From Porogramme epimiltina (taxonomy: Eukaryota > Basidiomycota > Agaricomycetes > Polyporales > Polyporaceae), in contig FTLJ01000160.1 of the NCBI GenBank assembly GCA_900155495.1, positions 157,471-221,470 of the forward strand: 64,000 nt of DNA. Direction: 5' to 3'. Numbering within the stretch: the stretch's first letter is position 1; each line of letters opens with the position of its first letter. The notes beneath the pieces are model-generated. The model searched no databases. It saw only the letters and a list, made by a program, of their open reading frames with translations, and was not told where the DNA came from. Below are positions 1-10,991 of this stretch, one piece after another. Position numbers and translations under genes: made by a program.

Positions 1-730
1 ACCTTTTCTATTTTTAGAGGGCGATGTGAGTTTAAGTATACCTTCTATCGCACTTCTGAGTTCCTAACGTTTGTCTAAACGATAGATTTCGCCTTGATCT
101 GGTCATGCATGCTGGTGCTCGATACAGCAGTCTTCGCCCTTACAGTTGCCCAGGTCCTTAAGGTAGGGCGAACATGCCGCAATAGTCTATTTACCCTCCT
201 ATTGAAAGACGGTGAGTCTGGCTAGTCCCCACCGCTTCGCTACCGTCTCTGATGCTTCGTTTCCTCCAGGCACAGCAGCTTTTGCGTGCGTATGAAGGTC
301 GAATATTAGCATCCCCTTGCTCATTCGGTTTGTCTCCTTAGTGTGCTTGTCTTTCTCAACGTGGCAAATATCCTTAGGTATTTGGTGAGTATGGACACCC
401 ATCTGCGTCCTGCACGAGTTCTGACGTATCATTTGTTCAATCTGTCACCACTAAGTTTGTTGAGGTTAGCTATCGCTTCTGAAGTCCGTTTAGGTAGGCA
501 GGTTGCTCATATTTCTTTCAGAACCCCGCATCAAAAAGTACTAGTGTTACCATCACAAACGTGTGAGTGTTGGATGTATGCGCATCCTGAGTTGCTCCTT
601 ACAGCTCTATACCAGTATATCCACTACCCTCATGTCTCGCCTCATGCTCCACATACGAGACCCCGAAGTTCTCGAACCACGATTACGCTGGGGCCTTAGC
701 ACCCTCGACAGATCCGAGTTTCAGACATAG
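1..730 (+). CDS. DUF6533 family membrane protein, copy A (3' part only)
   Basis: C-terminal 119 codons of a DUF6533-family multi-spanning membrane protein; the 5' part lies outside the window. Exons: 18-25 (8 nt), 86-211, 270-285 (16 nt), 342-384, 456-464 (9 nt), 522-562, 616-730, with stop TAG at 728-730. The exon lengths match the complete copies further on, except that exon 522-562 is one codon longer. Visible motifs are the hydrophobic helix starting FALIWSCMLVLDTAVF, the TVTITN-type segment (here SVTITN) and the family tail LMSRLMLHIRDPE. The reading frame is open across all junctions, so the visible part looks functional. Family function is unknown. Copies B and C follow on the same strand. 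Confidence 0.8.
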
Positions 731-1720
731 ACCGGTTGTAGAGTGGTACGTCCCGGACACGTCGGACTGGTTTGGTGCCTGACTGATGACGTCATTCAGT
801 ACATTATGTATCATACTAGACTGTACCTGTACCTCACGCTGTACTTATCGTACCTACCTTCCGACACTGGGGAGGCTGTAGTGCCTTTATCAGACGGACA
901 TATAATCTTCTTGACAGAGAATAGGGGGATAGCGTTTGCCGGCCCTAGCACAATTCCGACACGCACCGCATCCCCGAATCACCATGGCCTCCATCTTCTC
1001 TACAGCGACGTCGACGGGTGACCGCATTGATATGGCGGTGTGACTCCCGGGCGGGGACGGTGAGTGGCGCCCCGTGTTACCCTTCACAGGCGAAGAAGCA
1101 TCAGGGAAACCTGGCGCTATCTCGCCGATGTCCATTTTTGTACGTGAGTATATACTTGCTTGCACAATTCAGCATTTCTCTCAATCTTTTTTCATAATCA
1201 TTGTTGTATCTTATACCTTCCGCTTTTCTATGTTGACGTGTAACAGGTTCTCGAGATAGGTGTCCCCCCCTCCTGCTTCCCAGAGCTGTATCATAGCCCT
1301 GCTCCTTCCGGCATCATCGGCGCTTTCCCACTTTGTCTCAAGGCTATGTGCCGTGTTCCCGTCCAGCAAGCACGGTGCACCCACAATGCACTGTCGTGAG
1401 GGGCAGATCTGCGGTTTTCTCAGACCCGCGAAAACTGCAAGTACAAGGCCTGTTCCTCGAAGGTGGCGCTGCGCAATTGTCATTCTAGGCCTGCAAGGCG
1501 GTTTTACGAAGTTTTGCTGTCACCCGCATCCCGCAGCTTCGTGTTGATGTTGTGTTGCTAGAAGCTCATCAACTTCCAGCCAGCGCTTCGGGGAGAAGTA
1601 TGTATACCGTCAAAGGCCCCTCCTGTAAGCTCCTGTCTTTCCCTTTCCTTCTCTCCCATCTTCTGCTATTTATCCGCACACTCATTTGCACATACTAGCC
1701 GCCTTCTGATTTGTTACACA
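731..1720. other. Spacer between copies A and B
   Basis: No coding exon could be supported here. The stretch should hold the 3' UTR of copy A and the promoter of copy B. Near its right end it carries GTATGTATAC, which recurs upstream of copy C. Confidence 0.5.
1598..1607 (+). promoter_or_regulatory. Possible TATA-like element of copy B
   Basis: The 10-mer GTATGTATAC lies 114 bp before the ATG of copy B. The same 10-mer occurs at 4418-4427 before copy C, in otherwise diverged sequence. Conservation between two paralogous promoters and the TATA-like core suggest a promoter element, but no transcription start can be seen. Confidence 0.35.
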
Positions 1721-3390
1721 ATGGACTCCCTGGTCACCAGCATGGCGTACGTCTAAGTCCCCAACTTACATGATATCTGCACGCTGTCGTTTTCTGACAA
1801 CGACGTCAGGCCAGAACTTGCGCGTGCACAAACCGATTCGATGCTCCGCCTCTCTTTTAGCGCAGCCGCTTTCAGCAAGTCCATTCCAATCCGCCCTAAC
1901 GCAGCTTCAATCTAACGTCGATTACATGCATCAGCCGTTCTTTACTACGACTACTTCATAACTCTAGGCGCAGAAATCGAAGCATATTGGCGGAAACGCC
2001 CATCTCTCGGCTCGCTCGCCTTCTTCCTCAATCGTTACCTATCTGTTCTCGGGACAATTCCTGTACTCATCGAGTTCTATGGATCTGCGCTTGCTCTTGT
2101 AAGTTGCATAATTTGCGCTAATATGTCTCATTCATGACTTGGTACTATGTTACATCGTCCACATAGGAGTAAGTTGACTATTATGTCAAGGCGTCCATTC
2201 ATAGGCTCATGAAACCCCCGAGTTGCCCGACATTCACCAAAGCGCATCAAATCCTCGTCGGAGCTGTACAGTTCGTCGTAGGAGGTAAGTAAATATAACC
2301 TTGGACATCCACAAGAGGAATGAACCATCGCGCGGTTCTGATTCCACGCTATAGGACTACAGATTCTTCGGGTTTATGCATTATACGACAGCGATCGCCG
2401 TGTGTTGTACCCACTCCTTGGGCTATGTTGTGTGCTGTGTGCTGTCTGTGGGGTAAGCTTCGAGTATTCGATGGTCTAACCCACTTGTTAATCTATACAT
2501 AATTGTAGTGGGCGTATGTTGAAGTTGCCCGCTCGAACGCGATACAGAAGACAATGCTCAAATGGGCCATAGCGTCCCTTCTTGCTGGGTGTAACTCCAC
2601 TACATCAACAGAGGCGTAAGCACCGACGGTTTATCTCCACGACTATGGGCCTGTGCTTCTCACCATACACGTCTCTGGTCATACTTCGTTCAGAGGGCAC
2701 TGTACGTAGTCCACAGGTCACGACGACGTGAAGTGCATCTAATTTTCAGTAGATTTAGCCATAGTTTGGGCTTGTTTTCTGGTTTTCGACGCTGTGGTGT
2801 TCGCGTTAACGATGAACAAGGTTTTGGAGGTCAGACGAGCATGGTGTGTGAGCTTGCTGACCGTCATGCTGAAAGATGGTGTGTTATCATCACTGCTTGA
2901 ACTCGACTCTTTGACTGATAAATTGGTTTATCGTAGGAGTAGTGTACTTCGCGTACGCAATGCCAGATGTCTTATGTTTTGACGGTGTTGACACAGACAC
3001 TTAGGGTGTTATTTGTTTGTCATCTCACAAACATCCTCACGTTCCTGGTCAGTACACGATCTGCACTCCTTAGAGTTGACCATCCGAACTGACATTACGC
3101 ACGTTCTTTAGCTAGCTAGAGTGCGCATTTAAAACCCGTGCATGCTGTTGACAAGTGCTGATGGCCATTCGAACCTTCTCTAGCCTGATCTCAAGAGCGT
3201 CAGCGTGACGGTCACCAATGTGTAAGTCTTCACATTGCCTCTACATCTTTCGCTTCTCTGATACTCTGTACTCAGAGTCGCTTCGTCATTGATGTCGAGG
3301 CTGATGCTCCACCTACGAGATCCACACGTGCGTGAAGGACTGTTGACCACGCTACCACTTTCTTTGTCTTTCTACGCGGAATTCGACTAG
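1721..3390 (+). CDS. DUF6533 family membrane protein, copy B
   Basis: Predicted 293-residue integral membrane protein of unknown function. Exons: 1721-1746, 1810-1874, 1935-2098, 2167-2168 (2 nt), 2223-2284, 2355-2452, 2509-2615, 2694-2701 (8 nt), 2750-2878, 2937-2952 (16 nt), 3005-3047, 3112-3120 (9 nt), 3184-3221, 3276-3390. The exon at 1935 carries the DUF6533 signature: LYYDYFITLG, then E-x-E and YWRKR, then FFLNRYLSVLG. Later exons give VYALYD, VWACFLVFDAVVF, CHLTNILTFL and LMSRLMLHLRDP. By eye there are about seven hydrophobic segments, so a 7TM receptor-like topology is possible but untested. The intron after 1874 starts with GC rather than GT. The 2-nt exon GA joins T to give the codon GAT before Cys. 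Closest relative in the window is copy C. Confidence 0.82.
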
Positions 3391-4496
3391 GACTTGGGAC
3401 TTTTCATGGCTGAAGCCACTATGTACTATATGATAATCAGAAAACGCAGCTAAATTCATCTAGATCCCTTACGTGCAGCCTCTTGACGCGTGGTGAACCG
3501 GGCAGCTTGCTGCTAATACTAAATAGTGCACGTGGACGCCAGTTGTCAATAGGCATGGCCATATTGCGTAGGGCATTGGTAAGTTCTAACCTTCTCCACT
3601 ACTTTTCCGTACTTAGGCCGTATATAGGAAGATGGTGCTTGGTGGAGGTGCATCGGCGCGAGAGCAGCCTTACAAAAGCAAGTCGAAGACCGTCGGTCTA
3701 GAGCCGCGTATGCAAAACTGGCGCCAAATGGACCACGGGCGCTCGGGGAACTCCGGGTCCCTGGCAGAGGCATTACTGCGGTGCCACCGCTATCTTCGGG
3801 TTCATCATAGCCTTTTCTTCTATACAGCGAAGTCTGAAGTTGAACATGTCAACATGACGGCCACAACGACGGGCTGCCGACGGGGTTCGACGAACTTCTT
3901 CATCTAGTCATCGAAAGGTGGAGAAGCGTTGACAAGTCATAAGATCATATGGGCGGGTGACCAACATATGACTTCCGACTGTTTAAGTTAGGTTCGTGGT
4001 CCGCCCGCTTGATAGCACCCTGTTTGAAGTAGTCCACAGGCCAGTGTCATGTCTTGGACGTGTGGTGGACGAGTTCGGTGCACATGCCCTATAAGGAATT
4101 GTGACGCCATCTGATTTACCGTTTTGATCGGTTCCCAAGCCGATAGTCACCCGAGTCGCGCCTGGATCTCCCCCCATTCACTGACCGACGGACATGAAAA
4201 AAGCGCAGAAAACATGCTACTATCCAACACCTGGCCGAGGGGAAGTGCCCCGGTCCGCGGGGGGCATGCCAGTGCAGCCCTTGTTTAGAAGGTGCCGGGC
4301 TTGCTTCGGGAAGATCACAGTTCAACCGCATCACGCCTGCCCCACCGACCATACATCTTGTTGATGGCTCCCTTGTGTCCACTGGAAGATCATCAGAGTC
4401 CTTCGCTTCAGTGGTAGGTATGTATACAACAGGCCGCCGGCCTCGGCTGGCATTTCTGCTTTCTCTTCTCCCTTCAAGTTCTCCCTGTGTTTCCGT
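3391..4496. other. Spacer between copies B and C
   Basis: About 1.1 kb with no exon I can support; short open frames on both strands lack family similarity. It contains the shared GTATGTATAC element at 4418-4427, before copy C. Confidence 0.5.
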
Positions 4497-6201
4497 ATGC
4501 TGGAGCCTAGTCGCTCATTCGCCGCGGACTCTCCACTCCAGGATGTAGCCCCGTAGGTACTGCTTGCTTTACCAGATGTCCGTATGCTGACTTCCTCGCG
4601 ACATTGCCAGGTCAGAGTTCGCGCTTGTGCAACCCGACTTGATGCTCCGTTTAGCGTTCGCCACGGCCGCTTTTGGTAAGGGTTGTTTATCTTTCCACCT
4701 TATGCATTGGGCGGTTGACAAAAATTGCATCACCTACCTTTTAGGCATTCTTTACTATGATTATTTCATCACTCTCGGGATGGAAATCGAGCTGTACTGG
4801 CGAAAACCTATGTCGCTCGGATCTTTCGGCTTCTTTCTCAATCGATATCTATCTGTGCTCGGGTACATCCCAGCAATGATCGAATTCTACGGCTCTATTC
4901 GTTTTGTAGTGAGTTGTTATCCCATCCTAGTATCTCTGAAGGACTTGAGTACATCCACTGACCCCATCTCTACAGAAGTAGGCTACCTTTTCGAACACTT
5001 ACTCCCTTCATCTCACCACGAAATTGCTCAGCTGCTCAAAAATCCTCGAGGCCCATCAAATCATTGTGGGATGCATACAGCTTGTGGTCGCAGGTATGTT
5101 CACACGCCCCCCCCCCTACAAGTCCACTGGCGCGCGATAACCTACAAGGTGGCATGTCTCCATTAGGGCTGCAAGTATTCCGAGTGTATGCCTTGTATGA
5201 CGGCAGTCGCCGGGTTCTTTTCTCCCTCATCGGGTTATGCTGCGTGTTGAGTGCTATCTCTGGGGTAAGTCCCATACATATCGTTAGCTGCTTAGCTTAC
5301 CCAACCTACCCTATAGTGGGCATATTGTCGTGCAGCGCATTCTAAGTTGCCCACGCGGGCCTCAGCATTTCGATCCGAATTCGAGTCGGTGCTGATTGGG
5401 TGTAGTACTCCAACAACAACAGAGCAGTGAGTGACTGGTCAGCATCTCTTCGCCTTGTCCACGTTGACTGATTGTCTCCTACGTGCCGCAGAGGGCGATG
5501 TGAGCGTGCATCACTCGACTGCTTTGTGCAGGCTGCTGATGAAAGGCAGATTTCGCTATTGTTTGGTCCTGCGTCCTAGCCTTGGATGCTACGGTCTTCG
5601 GTCTGACGCTGAAGAAGGCACTGGAAGTTAGGCAAGCATGGCACGTCAGCTTGTTTACCGTCATGCTCCGAGACGGTAAGGTTCATTTTCTCTCTTAATT
5701 GATTGTATTTACTAACTCGGACTGCCCTAGGACTGGGGTATTTCGCGTGTGCAATCTTCCGCTCCTTGGTAAACTCCTTCCTGATTGGATGTGTAGGGTG
5801 TTGTTTGCTTGCCATCTCGCAAACATTCTTTCGTTCTTGGTGAGCTATGCTCTCACTTGAACAAGTATATCCCACTAAACTGTCACGTCACTCGCGGTAG
5901 CTAGCACAGGTGCGCCTTGTCTTGACCCTCACTTCCCCCTCTCATGAAAACTCTGCAATCTGCCAGACTGCCTTCAAGAGCGTGACCGTGACGATCACTA
6001 ACGTGTATGGACTATCACCAGTTCCCTGTGGTGCACCCTCTGACATGCCAACCTCCCAACAGGATTGCAACTTCTCTTATGTCCCGGTTGATGTTCAACA
6101 TGCGAGATCCGAGCGTCCGGCTTGGGCTAGTCACAACATTGCCATCACTCTCTTCATCTACAGAACCTGTATGGTACATATATCCCCAGTCTCCGCTGTA
6201 A
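4497..6201 (+). CDS. DUF6533 family membrane protein, copy C
   Basis: Predicted 311-residue membrane protein. Exons: 4497-4552, 4611-4675, 4745-4908, 4976-4977 (2 nt), 5032-5093, 5167-5264, 5317-5426, 5492-5499 (8 nt), 5550-5675, 5731-5746 (16 nt), 5797-5839, 5901-5909 (9 nt), 5967-6004, 6063-6201. The signature reads ILYYDYFITLGMEIELYW, then FFLNRYLSVLGYIP. The position matching the start codon of copy B is GCG here; the next in-frame ATG upstream, at 4497, keeps the frame open and adds nine residues, so I chose it. The 2-nt exon AA plus C makes AAC before Cys. The C-terminal tail after MRDP is longer than in copies A and B. It sits directly upstream of SurE-like gene 1. Confidence 0.8.
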
Positions 6202-7290
6202 CACCAACACACTTCGATCATAATGTGGAGAGAGTCGTCACTACTATACCCACAGTACTTCGATTCCTTCCCGATGACATCTTTTGCCTGTATCACTGAT
6301 CGCCGGCCTGACAAACACTTAGGGTAAGTGCCCAAGACCCAAAACAGCCAAACGGCGATCTTCGGTGCTTTCCGGTGTGCTGCTGAGATAGTTGTATTGC
6401 GTACATGCAGCCAAATTTATCAAAGCACGCCTCGGAACGCAGCAGGGATGATGATCGAAATGTGCACAAGCCAAGAGGGCACGCACCTCAAATCCCAGTG
6501 CGTGTATCTGCAGTAAACAGAACGTACGCAGTGCAACTTCCCCCGCTCATTCAAACGGGTTCAGCGTACGACTGCGGCACATCTCACGTATACGAGAATA
6601 TGCGCGACAAACGCCGCATAAATAAAACATAGGCCGGCACCTTTAGGTCCCGTACTACTATGAATGCATCCTACGGTCTGGTGACTAGAGAAACGAGGTC
6701 AGCGCAGCTGCGATACCGCAGTGGCACATTGGTGGTGCTAATCTATGACCGTGCAGTAAGGAAAGCGGACCGTCCAACGTGTCCTAACACCCCAGTCTTC
6801 CCCGACAGATGCACCGCCGAACAGCAGCCTAGCCCGTCGACGTCCACATGGCCGAATGGAACATGCTTTGCTGGCATCCCTTCCCCGAGCCTTCTCCCCC
6901 TTTCCGCGCACTAAAAGCGGGCGCGTCATCCACCGGGCGCACCTCCGGGCTCTCACCGCGTGGCCACACGACGGGGGCCACGAACGTGCGAAGGCCGCCC
7001 GTGCGCCCTCTAGCCCGGTTTTTAAGCCGCAGACTCTAGAGGGGGCTGGACGCACACCTGCGCGCACCCAGCAGCAACCCGCAGGCGAAGATCCCGCAAG
7101 TCTCCCCCTCTGACGACCCCCCACCCGCGAACCTCGAACCTCGCAGCACGCCTCGCACCCGCGGCCCCACCGGTGAACGAACCGCCCCTAGGACCTAGCC
7201 CCCCTCACCCTCCCCACGTGCCCGCTCGGCGATACCGCGCGTCCCCAATTCCATTTGAAACTTCGCGACGTCAAGGCACGGGAAACAAGG
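6202..7290. other. Spacer between copy C and SurE-like gene 1
   Basis: No supportable gene. Composition turns clearly GC-richer from about 6.78 kb, marking the passage from the membrane-gene array into the housekeeping block. The last part must carry the promoter of SurE-like gene 1; no clear TATA box is visible. Confidence 0.45.
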
Positions 7291-8603
7291 ATGCAGTGCT
7301 GGACGCCCCTCCTCCGCGCCGTCGCGCTGGCGCTCCTGCTCCAACAGCGCGCCACCGCCGCCGCGGCGCAGAAGATCGTCCTGACGAACGACGACGGGTG
7401 GGCCGTTGCCCAGATACGCGCGCAGTACGACGCGCTCGTCGCCAGCGGGTTTGATGTGAGCCCTCCCACGTTCGCGCGCACGCGATCGTCGCCACCGCGT
7501 CCCCGTCCCGCCCCGCCGTGCCCCGCCGTGTGCGACCGGGAGGCTGACCGCCCGCGTTTGACGTCCCCAGGTCATCCTCTCCGCGCCCGCGGAGCAGGAG
7601 TCGGGGACGGGATCGTCGACCGCGACGCCGCAGCCGCTCAGCCAGCCGTGCGAGTTCAACACCTGCCCGACCGGGTCACCCGCGGAGGGCTTCAATGCGA
7701 GCAACCGTACGTCGCTTCAGGAGTCGCGGGCTGTCGTAAGCTGATCTGACGCGAGTAATTAGCCGCGCTGAACTATGTGAACAGCTTCCCGTACGTGCCT
7801 CGCTGGACGTTGCGACGGACTCGCTGCATGTGTGCTGACGATGGCGTAGGGTCGACTCCGTGCGCTTTGGTATCCAAACACTTTCTCCAGAGATCTTCGG
7901 TTCAGCTCCCGACTTCATCGTGAGCGGACCTAATGTTGGAAGTGAGCGACCAGCGTGCGCTCCAGAGATAGCATACACTCACCTTCCCGACAGACAACCT
8001 CGGCACAGTGACGCAAAACTCGGGCACAGTGTACGCCATCGTCGCACCTGACCCCGCGCGACGCCCCGTTGACCTTCCCCTTATCACCACAGCGGCGCCG
8101 CATGCGAGGCGGCGAAGGAGGGTTTCCCCGCTGTCGCCTTCTCGGGCAAGAGCACCTCGCAGGTCTCGTACACGACGCTCGCCTCCGCCCCCTCGTCCCC
8201 CGCATCCGAGTCCGCGCTCCTCTACGCCGCGCTCACCGCCAACTTCACCTCCACGCTCCTCGCGCCCGCCGCGCGCCCGGTGCTCCCCGCAGGCACGATC
8301 CTGAACGTCAACTACGCCGGCACAACGTTCGCCTCGTCCGGCGCGCCGAGCGGCGCGTGCGCGACCACGGGCGACTTCCGCTGGGTGTTCACGCGGCTCG
8401 TGAAGAACGCGAGCGCGGTGGACGCGCCGACGGCGTGCGGCGGCGCGCGGCTGCCCGACGAGGGCACCGTCGTCGGCGCGGGCTGCTTCGCGAGCGTGAC
8501 GGTGATGAACGCGAGCACGAAGGCGGACGTCGCGGCGGGCGTGCAGGCGCAGGTGCTCGCGCGCCTCACGCCGGCGGGCCGCCTGACGTGCTTCGACCAA
8601 TGA
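7291..8603 (+). CDS. SurE-like phosphatase/nucleotidase, secreted, paralogue 1
   Basis: Predicted 322-residue protein of the SurE family, whose bacterial members are metal-dependent nucleotide and acid phosphatases. Exons: 7291-7455, 7571-7706, 7763-7790, 7850-7941, 7994-8030, 8093-8603. Residues 1-26 look like a signal peptide (hydrophobic core VALALLL, Ala-rich end), so secretion or vacuolar delivery is likely. SurE metal-site motifs are present: IVLTNDDGW (Asp34, Asp35) and SGPNVG. The block GAACEAA then FPAVAFSG is also typical of the family. The phases of all six exons agree with paralogue 2 at 20472, which confirms the model. The start chosen opens the signal peptide; an ATG 36 nt upstream is in frame but gives a poor N-terminus. 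Substrate cannot be told from the sequence. Confidence 0.88.
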
Positions 8604-9484
8604 CTGGATGGTGGCTCCAGGACGCGCGCGGTGGATGCTGTGAGGGGTGCATGGGGGTATTTGGGGGTATGGGCAGTGTACTTTTGGATTCTGTAGAACG
8701 ATTTGAATGTTGGCTTGGTGCATGCAGCGGCATATCGCGAAAAAAAAGAGACATACGTCGTCCCCGCAGTAACCCCTGCAGCCCGTCAGAGTGGAGCTCA
8801 GCGAGCAACGCAGCCTCGAGAGGGCCCGAGATGTGGCATGTTCGGGCGCAGATGGCGTGTGGACGGGCGGCACGGTCGTGAGGGGGCGAGCGAGCGGCGA
8901 GGCTGGCAGTGGGAGGCAGAGCGATACCACCAGTACACTCCCTGGCACAGGCCAAGGACAGGGACGAGCCGGGTCAATTCCGATTCCTGCGCGCAATCGC
9001 CACTGGGGGGTGGCAGTCCATCGAGGCTGCCTCTGATCCGCCCCAGCGCTCCGACCTCGACCACGACCATCCCCCACATCGCGGGTGGCTCACGCCCCGA
9101 CGGCACCTGGCCAGCACAGGCGGGCGGGCGTGCAGCGTTGCGCATTCCAGATAAGTTATAAGTCGAATCGTGCGAACGAACAAGTACATCATCTTCGTCT
9201 AGTATTACAGGACGTCGTTCCGTGTACACCGGGCGCGACGTGCACACGCGTCCGGAGACGAAGCTATACGACTAGCGAGGGAGAAAATACATAGAAGTGG
9301 AGAGCAAGAACAGAGGCAGAGTCGGGGCGTCCTACGGTTTTGGTACTATACGAACAGCGAGCGAAGACACGGCACAAAACGCGAGACGACGGACGGGGGA
9401 CGGAGGGGAGGACGGCATATCTAGCCACATATACGATAACACGACGAGTCCAAGGGTAGGCGCGAGGGTATCGAGATCTCGATC
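8604..9484. other. Convergent 3' spacer, SurE-like gene 1 / NHP6
   Basis: Lies between two genes whose 3' ends face each other. Long open frames on the minus strand reflect high GC content and have no recognisable domain. Nothing else seen. Confidence 0.5.
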
Positions 9485-10122
9485 TCAGTCGTCGTCCTCT
9501 TCGCCGTCGCCGCTGCCGCTATCGCCCTTCTTCCCCTGCAGAGCAACGTCAGCACGCTGCCCACTGGGTGTAGGGGCGCATATACGTACGTCGTAGTCGT
9601 TCTTCTCCTGTTCGGCGCGCGCCTTGTCGGCGGCGGCCTGGTCGATGTAGGGCTAACGAGAGACGGTCAGAAGCCAGCATCGCGAGCGAGAGGACAAACG
9701 CGGTACCTTCTTCTCCTTGTCGTCGAGCTCCTTCCACTTCGCTCCGAGGAGTTTGCCGATTTCACCTGGAGGACACGCACGCGCCTCGTCAGCCAACCTT
9801 GCCAGCGAACCGCAGCACCACGACAGACTCACCGAAACCGGCGTCGGGGTTCTCAGACTTGATCCTCTCGCGCCAGTCCTGCGAGAAGAACATGTACGCG
9901 GAGAGGGCGCGCTTCGGCGCCTTGGGGTCCTTGCCCCCCTTCTTGCCCTTCGGCGCCTTATCCGCCTTCTCAGCGGCCTTGCGCTGGGGGAGAAGACGTC
10001 CGTCAGCGCTGCCCGGTGCTGCCACGCACCCCCGAGGCCGCCCTGGGGCCGCCCCGCGCACGGGGGGCACGGAAAGGGCTGCATATACTCACCTTGGTCG
10101 ACTTGGTGGTCTCCTTGGGCAT
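9485..10122 (-). CDS. NHP6: HMG-box non-histone chromosomal protein, NHP6 type
   Basis: Predicted 117-residue single HMG-box protein that bends DNA without sequence preference and helps nucleosome remodelling and the FACT complex (knowledge of yeast Nhp6). Exons, 5' to 3' on the minus strand: 10122-10093, 9983-9833, 9765-9707, 9652-9590, 9535-9485. The N-terminus [10 protein letters not shown] is followed by a basic arm ([14 protein letters not shown]). The box follows: [13 protein letters not shown], then [18 protein letters not shown], then [18 protein letters not shown] short acidic tail GEEDDD ends the protein. Length and order match fungal NHP6. All four introns keep phase. Nucleus is the expected location. 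Confidence 0.93.
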
Positions 10123-10991
10123 CTGTGGGGCGGCGAGGGCGGTCAGCACGACGTCCGACACGACGCGAGGCTTTGTGGAGGGGCGCCGCAGCGGCCGACA
10201 CGTCCGCGACGCGTGTCGGGGGCACGCGTCTGGGGGGCGCGACGCGGCGCCCCCGCGCCGCCTGTGCGCGTCGGCGAGGGCGACAGCGCACACGGATATC
10301 GATCGCGCTGGGGCATCGGATAAGAGCGAGGGGACCCCTGTACTCACCTCTGAGCAGTAGTGGGCGGGGGACGGGTGTGTGGTGTGCGTAGGTGGTGGCC
10401 GCGGGCGGGGGAGTACTGGGCAGCGCTAGGCGCAGGCGTGCAGGCAGAGGAAAATGGCTGGCTGGCTGGCTGGCTGGTGAGAGGGCTCTCTCTGGTGGGG
10501 GCGGAGCCTCCCTGTGAGAATCATAAACAACCCAGCTTACATAACCATCTGTGACAGCCCATCACGTGAGTTCCCGCACGGACCAGTGCACGCGTGACGC
10601 CAGCGCGTTCCGTGACTGTGACCCCGGCCGCGGCCGTCCGTGCGTTCCCTGCCGTCTGCGGCCCCCTGCGCCCTCCCATGGCCCACCGCCCCCTCGGCTA
10701 AGTCTCGGCGCATCTCCACGGCGCACACCTATCTCCCGCGTTCTCCCCCCGTTCCTGGCCGCCCGCTCTGCGGTCACGAGCGCCGTTATCGCCCTCCGAA
10801 CCGCCCTCAGAGGCTCAGCCAGCGCAGACAGGCGTATATATCCAGCGCGAAGGCCCGCACACCGCGCACGGCTCCGCACGACTCGGTAGCATCTCTCCAT
10901 TTTCAACTTCCATAGCGTACACGCAACAAGACCTCCCCCGCACGCCGCCCAGCGACGTGCGAACACGACGCCCGTCGCCTTATGTACTTGG
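10123..10991. other. NHP6 promoter region and otubain 3' flank
   Basis: No coding exon supported. It should contain the NHP6 promoter and 5' UTR. It holds a TGGC tandem repeat at 10455-10477 and a TATA-like GTATATA near 10833. Confidence 0.45.
10455..10477. repeat. TGGC tetranucleotide repeat
   Basis: Five tandem TGGC units plus a partial unit, about 330 bp upstream of the NHP6 start codon. A simple microsatellite; no function can be inferred. Confidence 0.9.

Noticed and set aside
4627..5166. 179-codon open frame read straight through copy C
   Set aside because: It reads through two introns and loses the family frame after the DUF6533 signature; the spliced model is supported by ten paralogues.
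7902..9077. 391-codon minus-strand open frame across SurE-like gene 1
   Set aside because: Arg/Ala-rich antisense shadow of a GC-rich coding exon; no domain, and it conflicts with the well-supported + strand gene.
10395..10560. Short frames around the TGGC repeat
   Set aside because: Low-complexity Leu/Ala/Gly translation of a microsatellite, not a gene.
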